A DNA stretch of 23,644 bases from Burkholderiales bacterium (lineage in GTDB: Bacteria > Pseudomonadota > Gammaproteobacteria > Burkholderiales > Burkholderiaceae_E). Below the pieces are notes generated by a model, which saw nothing but the letters and a program-made list of their open reading frames with translations, was not told the DNA's origin and searched no databases. The DNA is taken from contig JAIYAG010000043.1 of NCBI GenBank assembly GCA_027489195.1, positions 1-23,644 of the forward strand, given 5' to 3'. Below, one piece after another: positions 14,260 through 20,513 of the stretch (positions within the stretch are counted from its first letter, which is position 1; every line of letters starts with the position of its first letter). The translations under genes and the position numbers were made by a program.

Positions 14260-14688
14260 TCAGTCGAAGCCGAAGGCCGCCCGGAACGACGCCGGCAGGT
14301 CGGCCGCGCGCAGCCGCTGCGGATCGTCCGGATGCGGCTGCCCGAGGAAGCGGACCTCGAAGCCCTCGACCCGCAGTTCCGTGCCGCACACGATGCGGTG
14401 CTCGACGCGGAACGAGCGCCGCTCGAAGCCCGCCACGCGGCTGTGCACCTCGACCTCGTCGCCGAAGCGGGTGGGGCGGTGGTAGGTCGAGCCGGTCTGC
14501 ATCAGCGGCAGCCCGAGGAATCCCTGCGCACGCAATGCGTGCAGCCCGACGCCCGCCTGCTCGGCGAGCCGGTGGCTGGCCGCGTCGAACCACTCGTAGA
14601 AGTTGGGATACCAGACGATGCCGGCCGGGTCGCAGTGGCCGAACTCCACCCGCACGGGCAGCACGCTCGTGCGGGTGGCCTCGCTCAT
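14260..14688 (-). CDS. acyl-CoA thioesterase, 4-hydroxybenzoyl-CoA thioesterase (4HBT/YbgC) family
   Basis: This 142-residue single hot-dog-fold protein hydrolyses a CoA thioester. The N-terminal signature FGHCDPAGIVWYPNFYEWFD (16-35) carries Asp20, the counterpart of the catalytic Asp17 of Pseudomonas 4-hydroxybenzoyl-CoA thioesterase. The central helix (FDAASHRLAEQAG) and the core strands STYHRPTRFGDEVEVHSRV and RVEHRIVCG follow. Length is normal. The ATG overlaps the stop of the upstream dehydrogenase gene by 4 bases (ATGA, 14688-14685), so the two are co-translated. The 71-bp gap to the ligase/acetyltransferase gene downstream contains a separate promoter-like element. Substrate is not determined; relatives act on aryl-, short- and medium-chain acyl-CoAs. 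Confidence 0.93.
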   Translation of the reverse strand: MSEATRTSVLPVRVEFGHCDPAGIVWYPNFYEWFDAASHRLAEQAGVGLHALRAQGFLGLPLMQTGSTYHRPTRFGDEVEVHSRVAGFERRSFRVEHRIVCGTELRVEGFEVRFLGQPHPDDPQRLRAADLPASFRAAFGFD

Positions 14689-15782
14689 CGTGCGAGCGAG
14701 GACAGCGCGGGCAGCGAGGGGTCGACGAGGCGTGCGGCCTGGTCGAGCTCCTCGAGCGTGCCCAGGTCGATCGGCAGGCCCTGGGCGCGTGCGGCGCGCG
14801 CGCGGCGTTCCGGATCGCCCGGCATCATGATCCGGTCGGTCGCGCCCGACAGCGGCGCCGACTGCACCCAGTCGGTGAAGTCGCGCGCCTCGGCGGCGAA
14901 GCGCTCGGCCGGGCCGATGCGGTTCGGGTCGAAGACGATCGCGAGCATGCTGTTCCAGATCGCGAACTGCATCGTCCGGTGCGCGGGCGCGGCGGTGGCA
15001 CCGCCGGTGAGCGCGGCGCCCAGCAGCTCGCACACCATCGCCAGCGCATAGCCCTTGTGGCCGGCCGACGTCTGCAGCGCGCCGTGCGGGCCCTCGGGCG
15101 GCTCGAACATCACGTTCGGGTCGCGGGTCGGCCGGCCCAGCGCATCGATCAGGCTGCCCTCGGGCACCTGCACCGACGGGTCGGACTTCTTCTTGTTCCA
15201 GGCCACGCGGACCTTGCCGTGCGCGATCGCGCTGGTGGCGAAGTCGAGCAGGAAGGGCTCGCCGCCCGGCCGCGGGATGCCGACGGTGAACGGGTTGGTG
15301 AGGAAGCGCGCCGTGCCGCCGCCGTGGGGCGCGACCATCGGGATCGTCGACACCGCGTTGGTGAAGTGGATCGAGGCCATGCCGGCGGCGACCGCCTGCT
15401 CGGCCCAGTGGCCGACGCGCCCGAGGTGGTGCGAGTTCTTCAGGCCCATCACGCACACGCCGTGCTCGCGGGCGCGTGCGATCGCGATCTCCATCGCCTG
15501 GTGCGTGACCGACTGGCCCATGCCGTGGCGGGCGTCGACGGTGATCAGCGGGCCGTTGTCGACGACGACCTCGACCTTGCGGTTGAGCTGCAGCTCTTCG
15601 ACCTTCCAGGACTTCACGTAGCGCGGCGCCATGCCCACGCCGTGCGAGTCGTGGCCGGCGAGGTTCGCGCCGACGAGGTGGTCGGCGGTGAGCCGCGCCT
15701 CGGTCTCGTTCGAGCCTGCGCGCAGCCACAGGTCCACCATCCAGCGATGCATGGTGTCGGGGTGGACGGTCTTCTCGGCCAT
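14685..15782 (-). CDS. malate/L-lactate dehydrogenase family (Ldh_2) oxidoreductase
   Basis: This 365-residue NAD(P)-dependent oxidoreductase belongs to the Ldh_2 family, whose members oxidise malate, L-lactate, ureidoglycolate or sulfolactate, or reduce cyclic imino acids. Family segments are GHDSHGVGMAPRYV with His47 (43-56), GLKNSHHLGRVGHW with the conserved His118/His119 pair (113-126), FTNAVSTIPMVAPHGG, VGIPRPGGEPFLLDFATS (168-184) and the glycine-rich SAGHKGYALAMVCELLGAAL (239-258). Length fits the family (about 340-360). The ATG at 15782 has an excellent GGAGGAG Shine-Dalgarno sequence. It is the first gene of a two-gene operon with the thioesterase (4-bp overlap) and diverges from the MscS gene. 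The exact substrate cannot be assigned; a thioesterase partner is unusual and gives no firm clue. Confidence 0.92.
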   Translation of the reverse strand: MAEKTVHPDTMHRWMVDLWLRAGSNETEARLTADHLVGANLAGHDSHGVGMAPRYVKSWKVEELQLNRKVEVVVDNGPLITVDARHGMGQSVTHQAMEIAIARAREHGVCVMGLKNSHHLGRVGHWAEQAVAAGMASIHFTNAVSTIPMVAPHGGGTARFLTNPFTVGIPRPGGEPFLLDFATSAIAHGKVRVAWNKKKSDPSVQVPEGSLIDALGRPTRDPNVMFEPPEGPHGALQTSAGHKGYALAMVCELLGAALTGGATAAPAHRTMQFAIWNSMLAIVFDPNRIGPAERFAAEARDFTDWVQSAPLSGATDRIMMPGDPERRARAARAQGLPIDLGTLEELDQAARLVDPSLPALSSLAR

Positions 15783-15803
15783 GTTCTGTGTCTCCTCCGG
15801 GTT

Positions 15804-15841
15804 GCGGCAATGGTATCCCGATCGTCCGCTACCATTGCCGC
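15804..15841. promoter_or_regulatory. divergent promoter/operator: perfect 12-bp inverted repeat
   Basis: GCGGCAATGGTA (15804-15815) and TACCATTGCCGC (15830-15841) are perfect inverted repeats separated by 14 bp. Each arm holds a -10-like TACCAT reading outward. On the plus side the hexamer (15830-15835) ends 6 bases before the mscS ATG, so its message may be leaderless. On the minus side it gives a leader of about 20 bases with a good Shine-Dalgarno sequence before the dehydrogenase ATG. The dyad also has the size of a dimeric repressor or activator site. Function is inferred. Confidence 0.6.
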
Positions 15842-17161
15842 ATGAACGGTTTCGAATTCGACCTGCACCTGCTCGGGCCGCTGGTGAACCGGCTGATCGG
15901 CGAGCTGTCCACCCCGCGCGGCTGGTGGGCGGCCGGCGCCGTGGTCGCATGCCTGGGCATCGCCTTCTACGCCGCCGGCTGGATCGAGCGCAGGCTCGAG
16001 GCCCGCGGCCCGGAGCGTCTGGCGGTCGCCTGGGCACAGCGCGTGGCATGGCCCCTCCTGGCGCTCGGGCTGATGTTCGTGGCGCGCGCGGTGCTCGGGC
16101 GCTTCGTCCCGGTGAGCCTGCTGTCGGTCGTCATCGCACTGATGGTGTCGCTCGCCGGCGTGCGCACCGTGGTGCTGATCCTGCGCCAGACCTTCCGGCA
16201 GGCGCACTGGGTCGCGTCGTTCGAGCGGACCATCGCCACCGTCATCTGGTCGATGGTGGCGCTGCATGTCCTCGACCTGCTGCCCGTGCTGCTCGACACC
16301 CTCGAATCCATCGCGATCCCGCTGGGCAAGACCAAGCTCACGGTGCTGCAGATCATCACCGGCGTGCTCACCGTCGGTCTGGCCGGCGTGATCGCGCTGT
16401 GGATCAGCAACGCGCTCGACGCCAAGCTCGCCGGCACCACCGGGGTGGACCCGAGCGCGCGCGTGGTGATCGGCCGCATCGCGCAGCCGCTGCTGATGAC
16501 GCTCGCGCTGATGATCGCGCTGCCGATGATCGGCATCGACCTCACCACGCTGTCGGTGTTCGGCGGCGCGCTCGGCGTCGGCCTGGGCCTGGGCATGCAG
16601 AAGATCGCGGCCAACTACGTGTCGGGCTTCATCATCCTGCTCGACCGCTCGATCGAGCCGGGCCGGCTGATCCGCGTCGGCACCTGGCGCGGCACCGTGG
16701 TCGACATCCGCACGCGCTACACCGTGCTGCGCGGCATGGACGGCATCGACTCCATCGTGCCCAACGAGATGCTGGTGTCCTCGGTGGTCGAGAGCGAGAC
16801 CTTCACCAACACCCGCGCCCGCGCGGCGGTGCAGGTGGGCATCGACTACTCGAGCGACGTCGAGCGTGCGATGGCGCTGATGGTCGAGGCGGCCGCCTCG
16901 CAGCCGCGCGTGCTGAAGGACCCGCCGCCGCTGGCCTTCCTCGTCGCGTTCGCCGATTCCGCGATCACGCTCGAGGTCGGCTTCTGGATCGAGGACCCGC
17001 TCAACGGCACGCTCGGGCTGCGCTCGGACGTGAACCTCGCCATCCTGCGCACGTTCCGCGAGCACGGCATCGACATCCCGTTCCCGCAGCGGGTGCTCAA
17101 GATCGAGGGCGAGGCGCCCGCGGCCGCGGCACGCCCCGTGCGGGACACGCCGCAGCCCTGA
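15842..17161 (+). CDS. mechanosensitive ion channel, MscS family
   Basis: This 439-residue inner-membrane protein should open under membrane tension to release solutes during osmotic downshock. Helices are visible at about 27-46, 68-87, 91-114, 129-150, 167-189 and 213-235, followed by the MscS pore helix (236-262, FGGALGVGLGLGMQKIAANY). This carries the small-residue Gly/Ala packing pattern and the LGLGMQKIAANYVSG hinge of the family. The beta domain follows (FIILLDRSIEPGRLIRVGTW and IVPNEMLVSSVV), then the C-terminal alpha/beta domain to about 420 and a short Ala/Pro/Arg tail. It has more helices than E. coli MscS (286 residues), as in the medium-size MscS relatives. The ATG at 15842 has no Shine-Dalgarno sequence and lies 6 bases after a TACCAT hexamer. 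It converges on the next gene with 7 bp between stops. Confidence 0.93.
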   Translation: MNGFEFDLHLLGPLVNRLIGELSTPRGWWAAGAVVACLGIAFYAAGWIERRLEARGPERLAVAWAQRVAWPLLALGLMFVARAVLGRFVPVSLLSVVIALMVSLAGVRTVVLILRQTFRQAHWVASFERTIATVIWSMVALHVLDLLPVLLDTLESIAIPLGKTKLTVLQIITGVLTVGLAGVIALWISNALDAKLAGTTGVDPSARVVIGRIAQPLLMTLALMIALPMIGIDLTTLSVFGGALGVGLGLGMQKIAANYVSGFIILLDRSIEPGRLIRVGTWRGTVVDIRTRYTVLRGMDGIDSIVPNEMLVSSVVESETFTNTRARAAVQVGIDYSSDVERAMALMVEAAASQPRVLKDPPPLAFLVAFADSAITLEVGFWIEDPLNGTLGLRSDVNLAILRTFREHGIDIPFPQRVLKIEGEAPAAAARPVRDTPQP

Positions 17162-17168
17162 TCCGCCG

Positions 17169-17861
17169 TCAGCGGACGCGGATCTTCAGCGTGCCGACGC
17201 CGGCCACGCTGCCTTCCATCAGGTCGCCGGACTTGACCGCGCCCACGCCCTCGGGCGTGCCGGTGTAGATCAGGTCGCCCGGCTCGAGGCGCCAGTACGC
17301 CGACAGGTGCTCGATGGTCTCGGCGATGTTCCAGATCAGCTTGGCGGTCGTGCTGGTCTGCTTGACCGTGCCGTTGACCTTGAGCTCGATGGTGGCGTCG
17401 GTCGCCCCCGGGGCCTTCGCGGCCGGCACGATCGGACCGATCGGCGCCGATTCGTCGAAGCCCTTGCCGATCTCCCACGGGCGCCCCTGCTTCTTCATCT
17501 CGCCCTGCAGGTCGCGGCGGGTCATGTCGAGCCCGACGGCGTAGCCCCAGACGTGGGCCATCGCGTCGGCGGCCTTGATGTTCGCGCCGCCCGTGCCGAT
17601 CGCCGCGACCAGCTCGATCTCGAAGTGGAAGTTCGAGGTGCCGGGCGGGTAGGCGATCTCGCCGGTCTCGCCCTCGGCGACGTAGACCACCGCGTCGGCC
17701 GGCTTCATGAAGAAGAACGGCGGCTCGCGGCCGGTGAAGCCCATCTCCTTGGCGTGTTCCTCGTAGTTGCGGCCGACGCAGTAGACGCGGCGCACGGGCC
17801 AGGCGCCGCCGCCGGCGACGGGGACGAGGACGGGCTGGGGGGCGGGGACGACGGTGCTCAT
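17169..17861 (-). CDS. fumarylacetoacetate hydrolase family protein (fumarylpyruvate-hydrolase-like)
   Basis: This 230-residue FAH-fold enzyme should cleave or decarboxylate a 2,4-dioxo or acylpyruvate-type acid with a divalent metal. The metal ligands fit the family pattern: Glu81 and Glu83 in HFEIELVAAIG and Asp112 in YAVGLDMTRRDLQ. The oxyanion region VYCVGRNYEEHAKEMG (27-42), FFMKPADAVV (50-59) and the C-terminal GDLIYTGTPEGVGAVKSGD (195-213) are also typical. Length and sequence pattern resemble fumarylpyruvate hydrolase of the gentisate pathway, but no gentisate dioxygenase is visible, so the substrate is open. A GATAAT hexamer (17900-17895, minus) lies 34 bases before the ATG, just after the MsrB stop, so the gene may have its own promoter. 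No Shine-Dalgarno sequence is evident. Confidence 0.92.
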   Translation of the reverse strand: MSTVVPAPQPVLVPVAGGGAWPVRRVYCVGRNYEEHAKEMGFTGREPPFFFMKPADAVVYVAEGETGEIAYPPGTSNFHFEIELVAAIGTGGANIKAADAMAHVWGYAVGLDMTRRDLQGEMKKQGRPWEIGKGFDESAPIGPIVPAAKAPGATDATIELKVNGTVKQTSTTAKLIWNIAETIEHLSAYWRLEPGDLIYTGTPEGVGAVKSGDLMEGSVAGVGTLKIRVR

Positions 17862-17894
17862 GGCGGGCTCGGGGTCGGGGAGAAAGGGTGCGAC

Positions 17895-17900
17895 ATTATC
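17895..17900 (-). promoter_or_regulatory. -10-like GATAAT upstream of the FAA-family gene
   Basis: GATAAT reads on the minus strand from 17900 to 17895 in the 48-bp gap after MsrB. The expected start lies about 25 bases before the ATG at 17861. A -35 box would fall inside the MsrB coding end and is not convincing. Confidence 0.35.
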
Positions 17901-17909
17901 GCCTCGTGC

Positions 17910-18308
17910 TCAGCCCTCGTCCGGCACGAACTTCAGCGCGACGCCGTTGTTGCAGTAGCGCAGGCCGGTCGGCGCGGGGCCGTCCTCGAACACATGGCCG
18001 TGGTGGCCGCCGCAGGTGGCGCAGTGGTACTCGGTGCGCGGCCAGATCAGCCGGAAGTCGCGGCGCTTCTCGAAGACCTCGGGCAGGGTCTGGAAGAAGC
18101 TCGGCCAGCCGGTGCCGCTCTCGAACTTCATGTCGCTGGTGAACAGCGGCGTGCCGCAGCCGGCGCACACGAAGGTGCCCTTGCGGTGCTCGTGGTTCAG
18201 CGCGCTGGTGCCCGCGCGCTCGGTGCCCTCGTGGCGCAGCACCTGGTAGGCCTCGGGGGCCAGCGCGCTGCGCCACTCGGCGTCGGACTTCTCGATCTTG
18301 CTGCTCAT
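17910..18308 (-). CDS. msrB: peptide-methionine (R)-S-oxide reductase MsrB
   Basis: This 132-residue enzyme reduces methionine-R-sulfoxide in proteins. The structural zinc is held by two Cys-x2-Cys pairs: Cys48/Cys51 (FVCAGCGTPLF) and Cys96/Cys99 (YHCATCGGHHGHVFEDGP). The substrate tryptophan is in SGTGWPSFF (64-72). The catalytic residue Cys119 lies in LRYCNNGVALKF, where most relatives have RYCINSASLRF. The catalytic Cys and Asn are kept and only the flanking Ser is replaced by Gly. There is no signal peptide, so it is cytoplasmic. The ATG at 18308 has a good CAGGAGAC Shine-Dalgarno sequence. It lies between an FMN reductase gene (75 bp upstream) and the FAA-family gene (48 bp downstream), all on the minus strand. 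Confidence 0.96.
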   Translation of the reverse strand: MSSKIEKSDAEWRSALAPEAYQVLRHEGTERAGTSALNHEHRKGTFVCAGCGTPLFTSDMKFESGTGWPSFFQTLPEVFEKRRDFRLIWPRTEYHCATCGGHHGHVFEDGPAPTGLRYCNNGVALKFVPDEG

Positions 18309-18341
18309 TGCGGTCTCCTGGTGCGGGATCGTCGGTCGCGC

Positions 18342-18383
18342 GCCGGAGCCGGGCCTTTCGGGGCGCGGTCGGTGCGCTCCGGC
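18342..18383 (-). terminator. inverted repeat directly after the FMN reductase stop
   Basis: GCCGGAGC (18342-18349) and GCTCCGGC (18376-18383) are perfect 8-bp inverted repeats with a 26-base loop, beginning immediately after the FMN reductase stop codon. There is no U-run. It may be a terminator or an mRNA 3'-end stem before the separate MsrB start. Confidence 0.35.
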
Positions 18384-18962
18384 TCAGGCGGTGCGCGTGG
18401 CCTGCGCCATGCGCGCGAAGCCGATCACCTGCTGCGCGACCAGGCGGCATGCCTGGAGCGCGGCCTCGTCGGCGGCGCGCCCGTCGCCGCCGAAGGGCTT
18501 GTCGCGCCCGCTCAGCGTCGCCGCGAAGGGGGTCGGCCAGCCGCGCAGCGAATGCACGATCGCGCGCAGCGAGGCCAGCGTCGAGCCCAGCGCCTGCGCG
18601 CCGTCGGCCACCACGATGCATCCGACCGCGCGCCCGTCGAGGTAGGGCCGCGCGTCGTCGCGCAGGTCCTCGGTGAAGTCGATCGCGTTCTTGACCAGGC
18701 CCGAGATGCCGCCGTGGTAGGCGGGCGTGGCGATCAGCACGCCGTCGGCACGGCGCAGCGCCGCGATCATCTCGACGGCCTCGGCGCTGCGCTCGGGGCG
18801 GGTGGGGTCGTAGGTCTCGCTGGGTATCGCACCGGCGCCGAAGAGCCGGGTCTCGAAGCCCGCGGCCGCCGCGGCTTCGAGCGCGACCATGAGCGCGCGC
18901 TCGGATGTCGAGCCGGGTCGTGTCGTGCCGCCGAGGCCGACGATGAGTGGTGGGGTGTGCAT
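18384..18962 (-). CDS. NADPH-dependent FMN reductase family flavoprotein
   Basis: This 192-residue flavodoxin-like oxidoreductase is expected to bind FMN and use NAD(P)H. The phosphate-binding loop is GGTTRPGSTSERAL (11-24), close to the SsuE/ArsH/chromate-reductase subgroup pattern GSxRxxSxs. The second flavin contact is TPAYHGGISGLVKNAIDF (79-96), with the typical aromatic Tyr and the Gly-rich turn. The C-terminal half (YLDGRAVGCIVVADGAQALG) completes the alpha/beta fold. Members supply reduced flavin to monooxygenases or reduce quinones and metals; the role here cannot be fixed, and no two-component monooxygenase is nearby. A 28-base dyad lies 28 bases upstream of the ATG. The gene is transcribed in the same direction as the efflux genes but is separated from them by 126 bp. 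Confidence 0.9.
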   Translation of the reverse strand: MHTPPLIVGLGGTTRPGSTSERALMVALEAAAAAGFETRLFGAGAIPSETYDPTRPERSAEAVEMIAALRRADGVLIATPAYHGGISGLVKNAIDFTEDLRDDARPYLDGRAVGCIVVADGAQALGSTLASLRAIVHSLRGWPTPFAATLSGRDKPFGGDGRAADEAALQACRLVAQQVIGFARMAQATRTA

Positions 18963-18989
18963 CGTCCCTCTGGGCGATCAGGATGGGGC

Positions 18990-19017
18990 CGGTAAGGGCC
19001 TGGAAAAGGCCTTACCG
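18990..19017 (-). promoter_or_regulatory. dyad upstream of the FMN reductase gene (operator or leader hairpin)
   Basis: CGGTAAGGGCCT (18990-19001) and AGGCCTTACCG (19007-19017) pair over 11 bp with one bulged G and a 5-base GGAAA centre. The outer 8 bp are perfect. The palindrome ATGCTAGCAT (19032-19041) just upstream contains a minus-strand -10-like TAGCAT. If that hexamer is used, the dyad falls inside the leader, as a hairpin or a downstream operator. It also lies 72 bases after the efflux gene stop, so a terminator role without a U-run is an alternative. Confidence 0.45.
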
Positions 19018-19088
19018 CCGGGTTTCGGCCGATGCTAGCATGGCCCGCAGCCGCGTCGCAGGCGCCCGCACGCCGCACGCCCGGCGTC

Positions 19089-20513
19089 TCAGCGAGACGC
19101 CGCCTGCACGGCCGCCGGATCCCAGCCGCCGCCCAGCGCCCGATACAGCTGGATCACCGACCCGTAGGTCGCGGCGGTCGCCTGCGTGAGCTGCAGCTCC
19201 GCGTCGAACAGCACGCGCTGCGAGTCCAGCACCTCGAAGTAGCTCGAGATCCCGTTCAGGTAGCGCAGGTCCACCAGGCGCAGCCGCTCGCGGCTCGCGG
19301 CGACGATGCGCTCGAGCGCGGCACGCTGCTCGCGCCGCTTCTGGAAGCCGACGAGCGCGTCCTCGACCTCGCGCAGCGCGGTCTGCACCGAACGGCCGTA
19401 CTCCTGGACCGCGATCCGCTGGCGGGCCGAGGCGGCGTCGAGGTTGGCGTCGAGCCGCCCGCCGGTCAGCAGCGGCAGCGTGATGCCCGGCGTCACCGAG
19501 TAGCCGAGGCGCCCGGCATCGAGCAGCTGCGAGAGCTGCGGGCTGATGATCCCGAGGAAGCCGGTCAGCGATACCGTCGGCAGGAAGGCCTTGCGCGCGG
19601 CGTCGATGTCGGCCGCGCTCGCGGCCACCGTGCGCTCGGCCGCGATGATGTCCGGGCGGCGGCGCAGCAGGTCCGAGGGAATGCCCGCGGGCAGCTCGGC
19701 GGCCACCGGCACCTCGGTCAGGCGGCGCGTGCGCGCGATCGGACCGGGGTTGCGCCCGAGCAGCACCGACAGCCCGTTCTCGCCGACGGCGCGCTGGCGC
19801 TCGAGTTCGCTGATCGCCTGCTCGGCCTGCGCGAGCGAGGTCTGCGCCTGGGTGACGTCGACCATCGACACCACGCCGGCGTCGAAGCGCAGCTTCACCA
19901 GCCGCAGGCCGTCGCGCCGCGTGTCGGCGGTGCGGCGCGACACCGTGAGCTGGTGGTCGACCTGCAGCAGCTCGAGGTAGCCCTGCGCGACCTGCGCCGA
20001 CAGGCTGAGCTCGGCGGCGCGGCGCAGGGCCGCGGTGGCCTCGACGTTGCGCTCGGCCGAGTCGACCTGCGAGCGGATGCGGCCCCAGAGGTCGATCTCC
20101 CAGGAAGGCACCGCGAGGCCCGCCGTGACCGACTCGCTGCGGCGGTTGCTGTTCGCATCGAGGGGCGAGGGCGCGCGCTGCGCGGTCGCGCTCGCGTCGG
20201 CGACGACGGCGGGCACGAGCGCGGCGCGGGCCAGCCCGTACTGCGCCCGTGCGAGCTCCACGCGCTCGGCGGCGATCCGCAGGTCGCGGTTGTTGCGCAG
20301 CGCCTCGGCGACCAGCGCATCGAGCTCGGCGCTGTCGAAGAACACGCCGAGCGGGCGCTCGGCGAGGCTGCCGGCGAGCGGCGCCTGTGCGACCCAGCCC
20401 GCGGGCAGCGGCGGCTCGAGGGCCGGGGCGGCGGGCTGCGGCGCGCTCGCGGCACAGGCGGCCAGCAGCGCGGCGCCTAGGGCCGCGGCGAGGGCGGTGC
20501 GGGGGGCGCTCAT
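19089..20513 (-). CDS. outer-membrane efflux lipoprotein, NodT/OprM family
   Basis: This 474-residue protein is the outer-membrane channel of a tripartite drug or metabolite efflux pump. The N-terminus is a lipoprotein signal with lipobox LAAC and acyl-acceptor Cys20 (ALGAALLAAC). Two OEP repeats follow. The first includes LDALVAEALRNNRDLRIAAERVELARAQYG, a VPSWEIDLWGRIRSQVDSAE segment and ELSLSAQVAQGYLELL. The second includes RRRPDIIAAERTVAASAADI, FLPTVSLTGFLG and LLTGGRLDANLDAASARQRI. These are the hallmarks of the TolC/OprM fold, here in its lipoprotein subfamily. The ATG overlaps the RND pump stop by 4 bases (ATGA, 20513-20510), so the two form one operon and are translationally coupled. 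The adaptor protein should lie beyond the right edge of the window. Confidence 0.96.
   Translation of the reverse strand: MSAPRTALAAALGAALLAACAASAPQPAAPALEPPLPAGWVAQAPLAGSLAERPLGVFFDSAELDALVAEALRNNRDLRIAAERVELARAQYGLARAALVPAVVADASATAQRAPSPLDANSNRRSESVTAGLAVPSWEIDLWGRIRSQVDSAERNVEATAALRRAAELSLSAQVAQGYLELLQVDHQLTVSRRTADTRRDGLRLVKLRFDAGVVSMVDVTQAQTSLAQAEQAISELERQRAVGENGLSVLLGRNPGPIARTRRLTEVPVAAELPAGIPSDLLRRRPDIIAAERTVAASAADIDAARKAFLPTVSLTGFLGIISPQLSQLLDAGRLGYSVTPGITLPLLTGGRLDANLDAASARQRIAVQEYGRSVQTALREVEDALVGFQKRREQRAALERIVAASRERLRLVDLRYLNGISSYFEVLDSQRVLFDAELQLTQATAATYGSVIQLYRALGGGWDPAAVQAASR

Noticed and set aside
11660..14485. A 941-codon open frame on the plus strand opposite the ligase/acetyltransferase gene
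   Set aside because: It is the mirror of a well-recognised protein in very GC-rich DNA. Its translation is Arg/His/Ala/Gly-rich with no recognisable domain, as expected for an antisense shadow.
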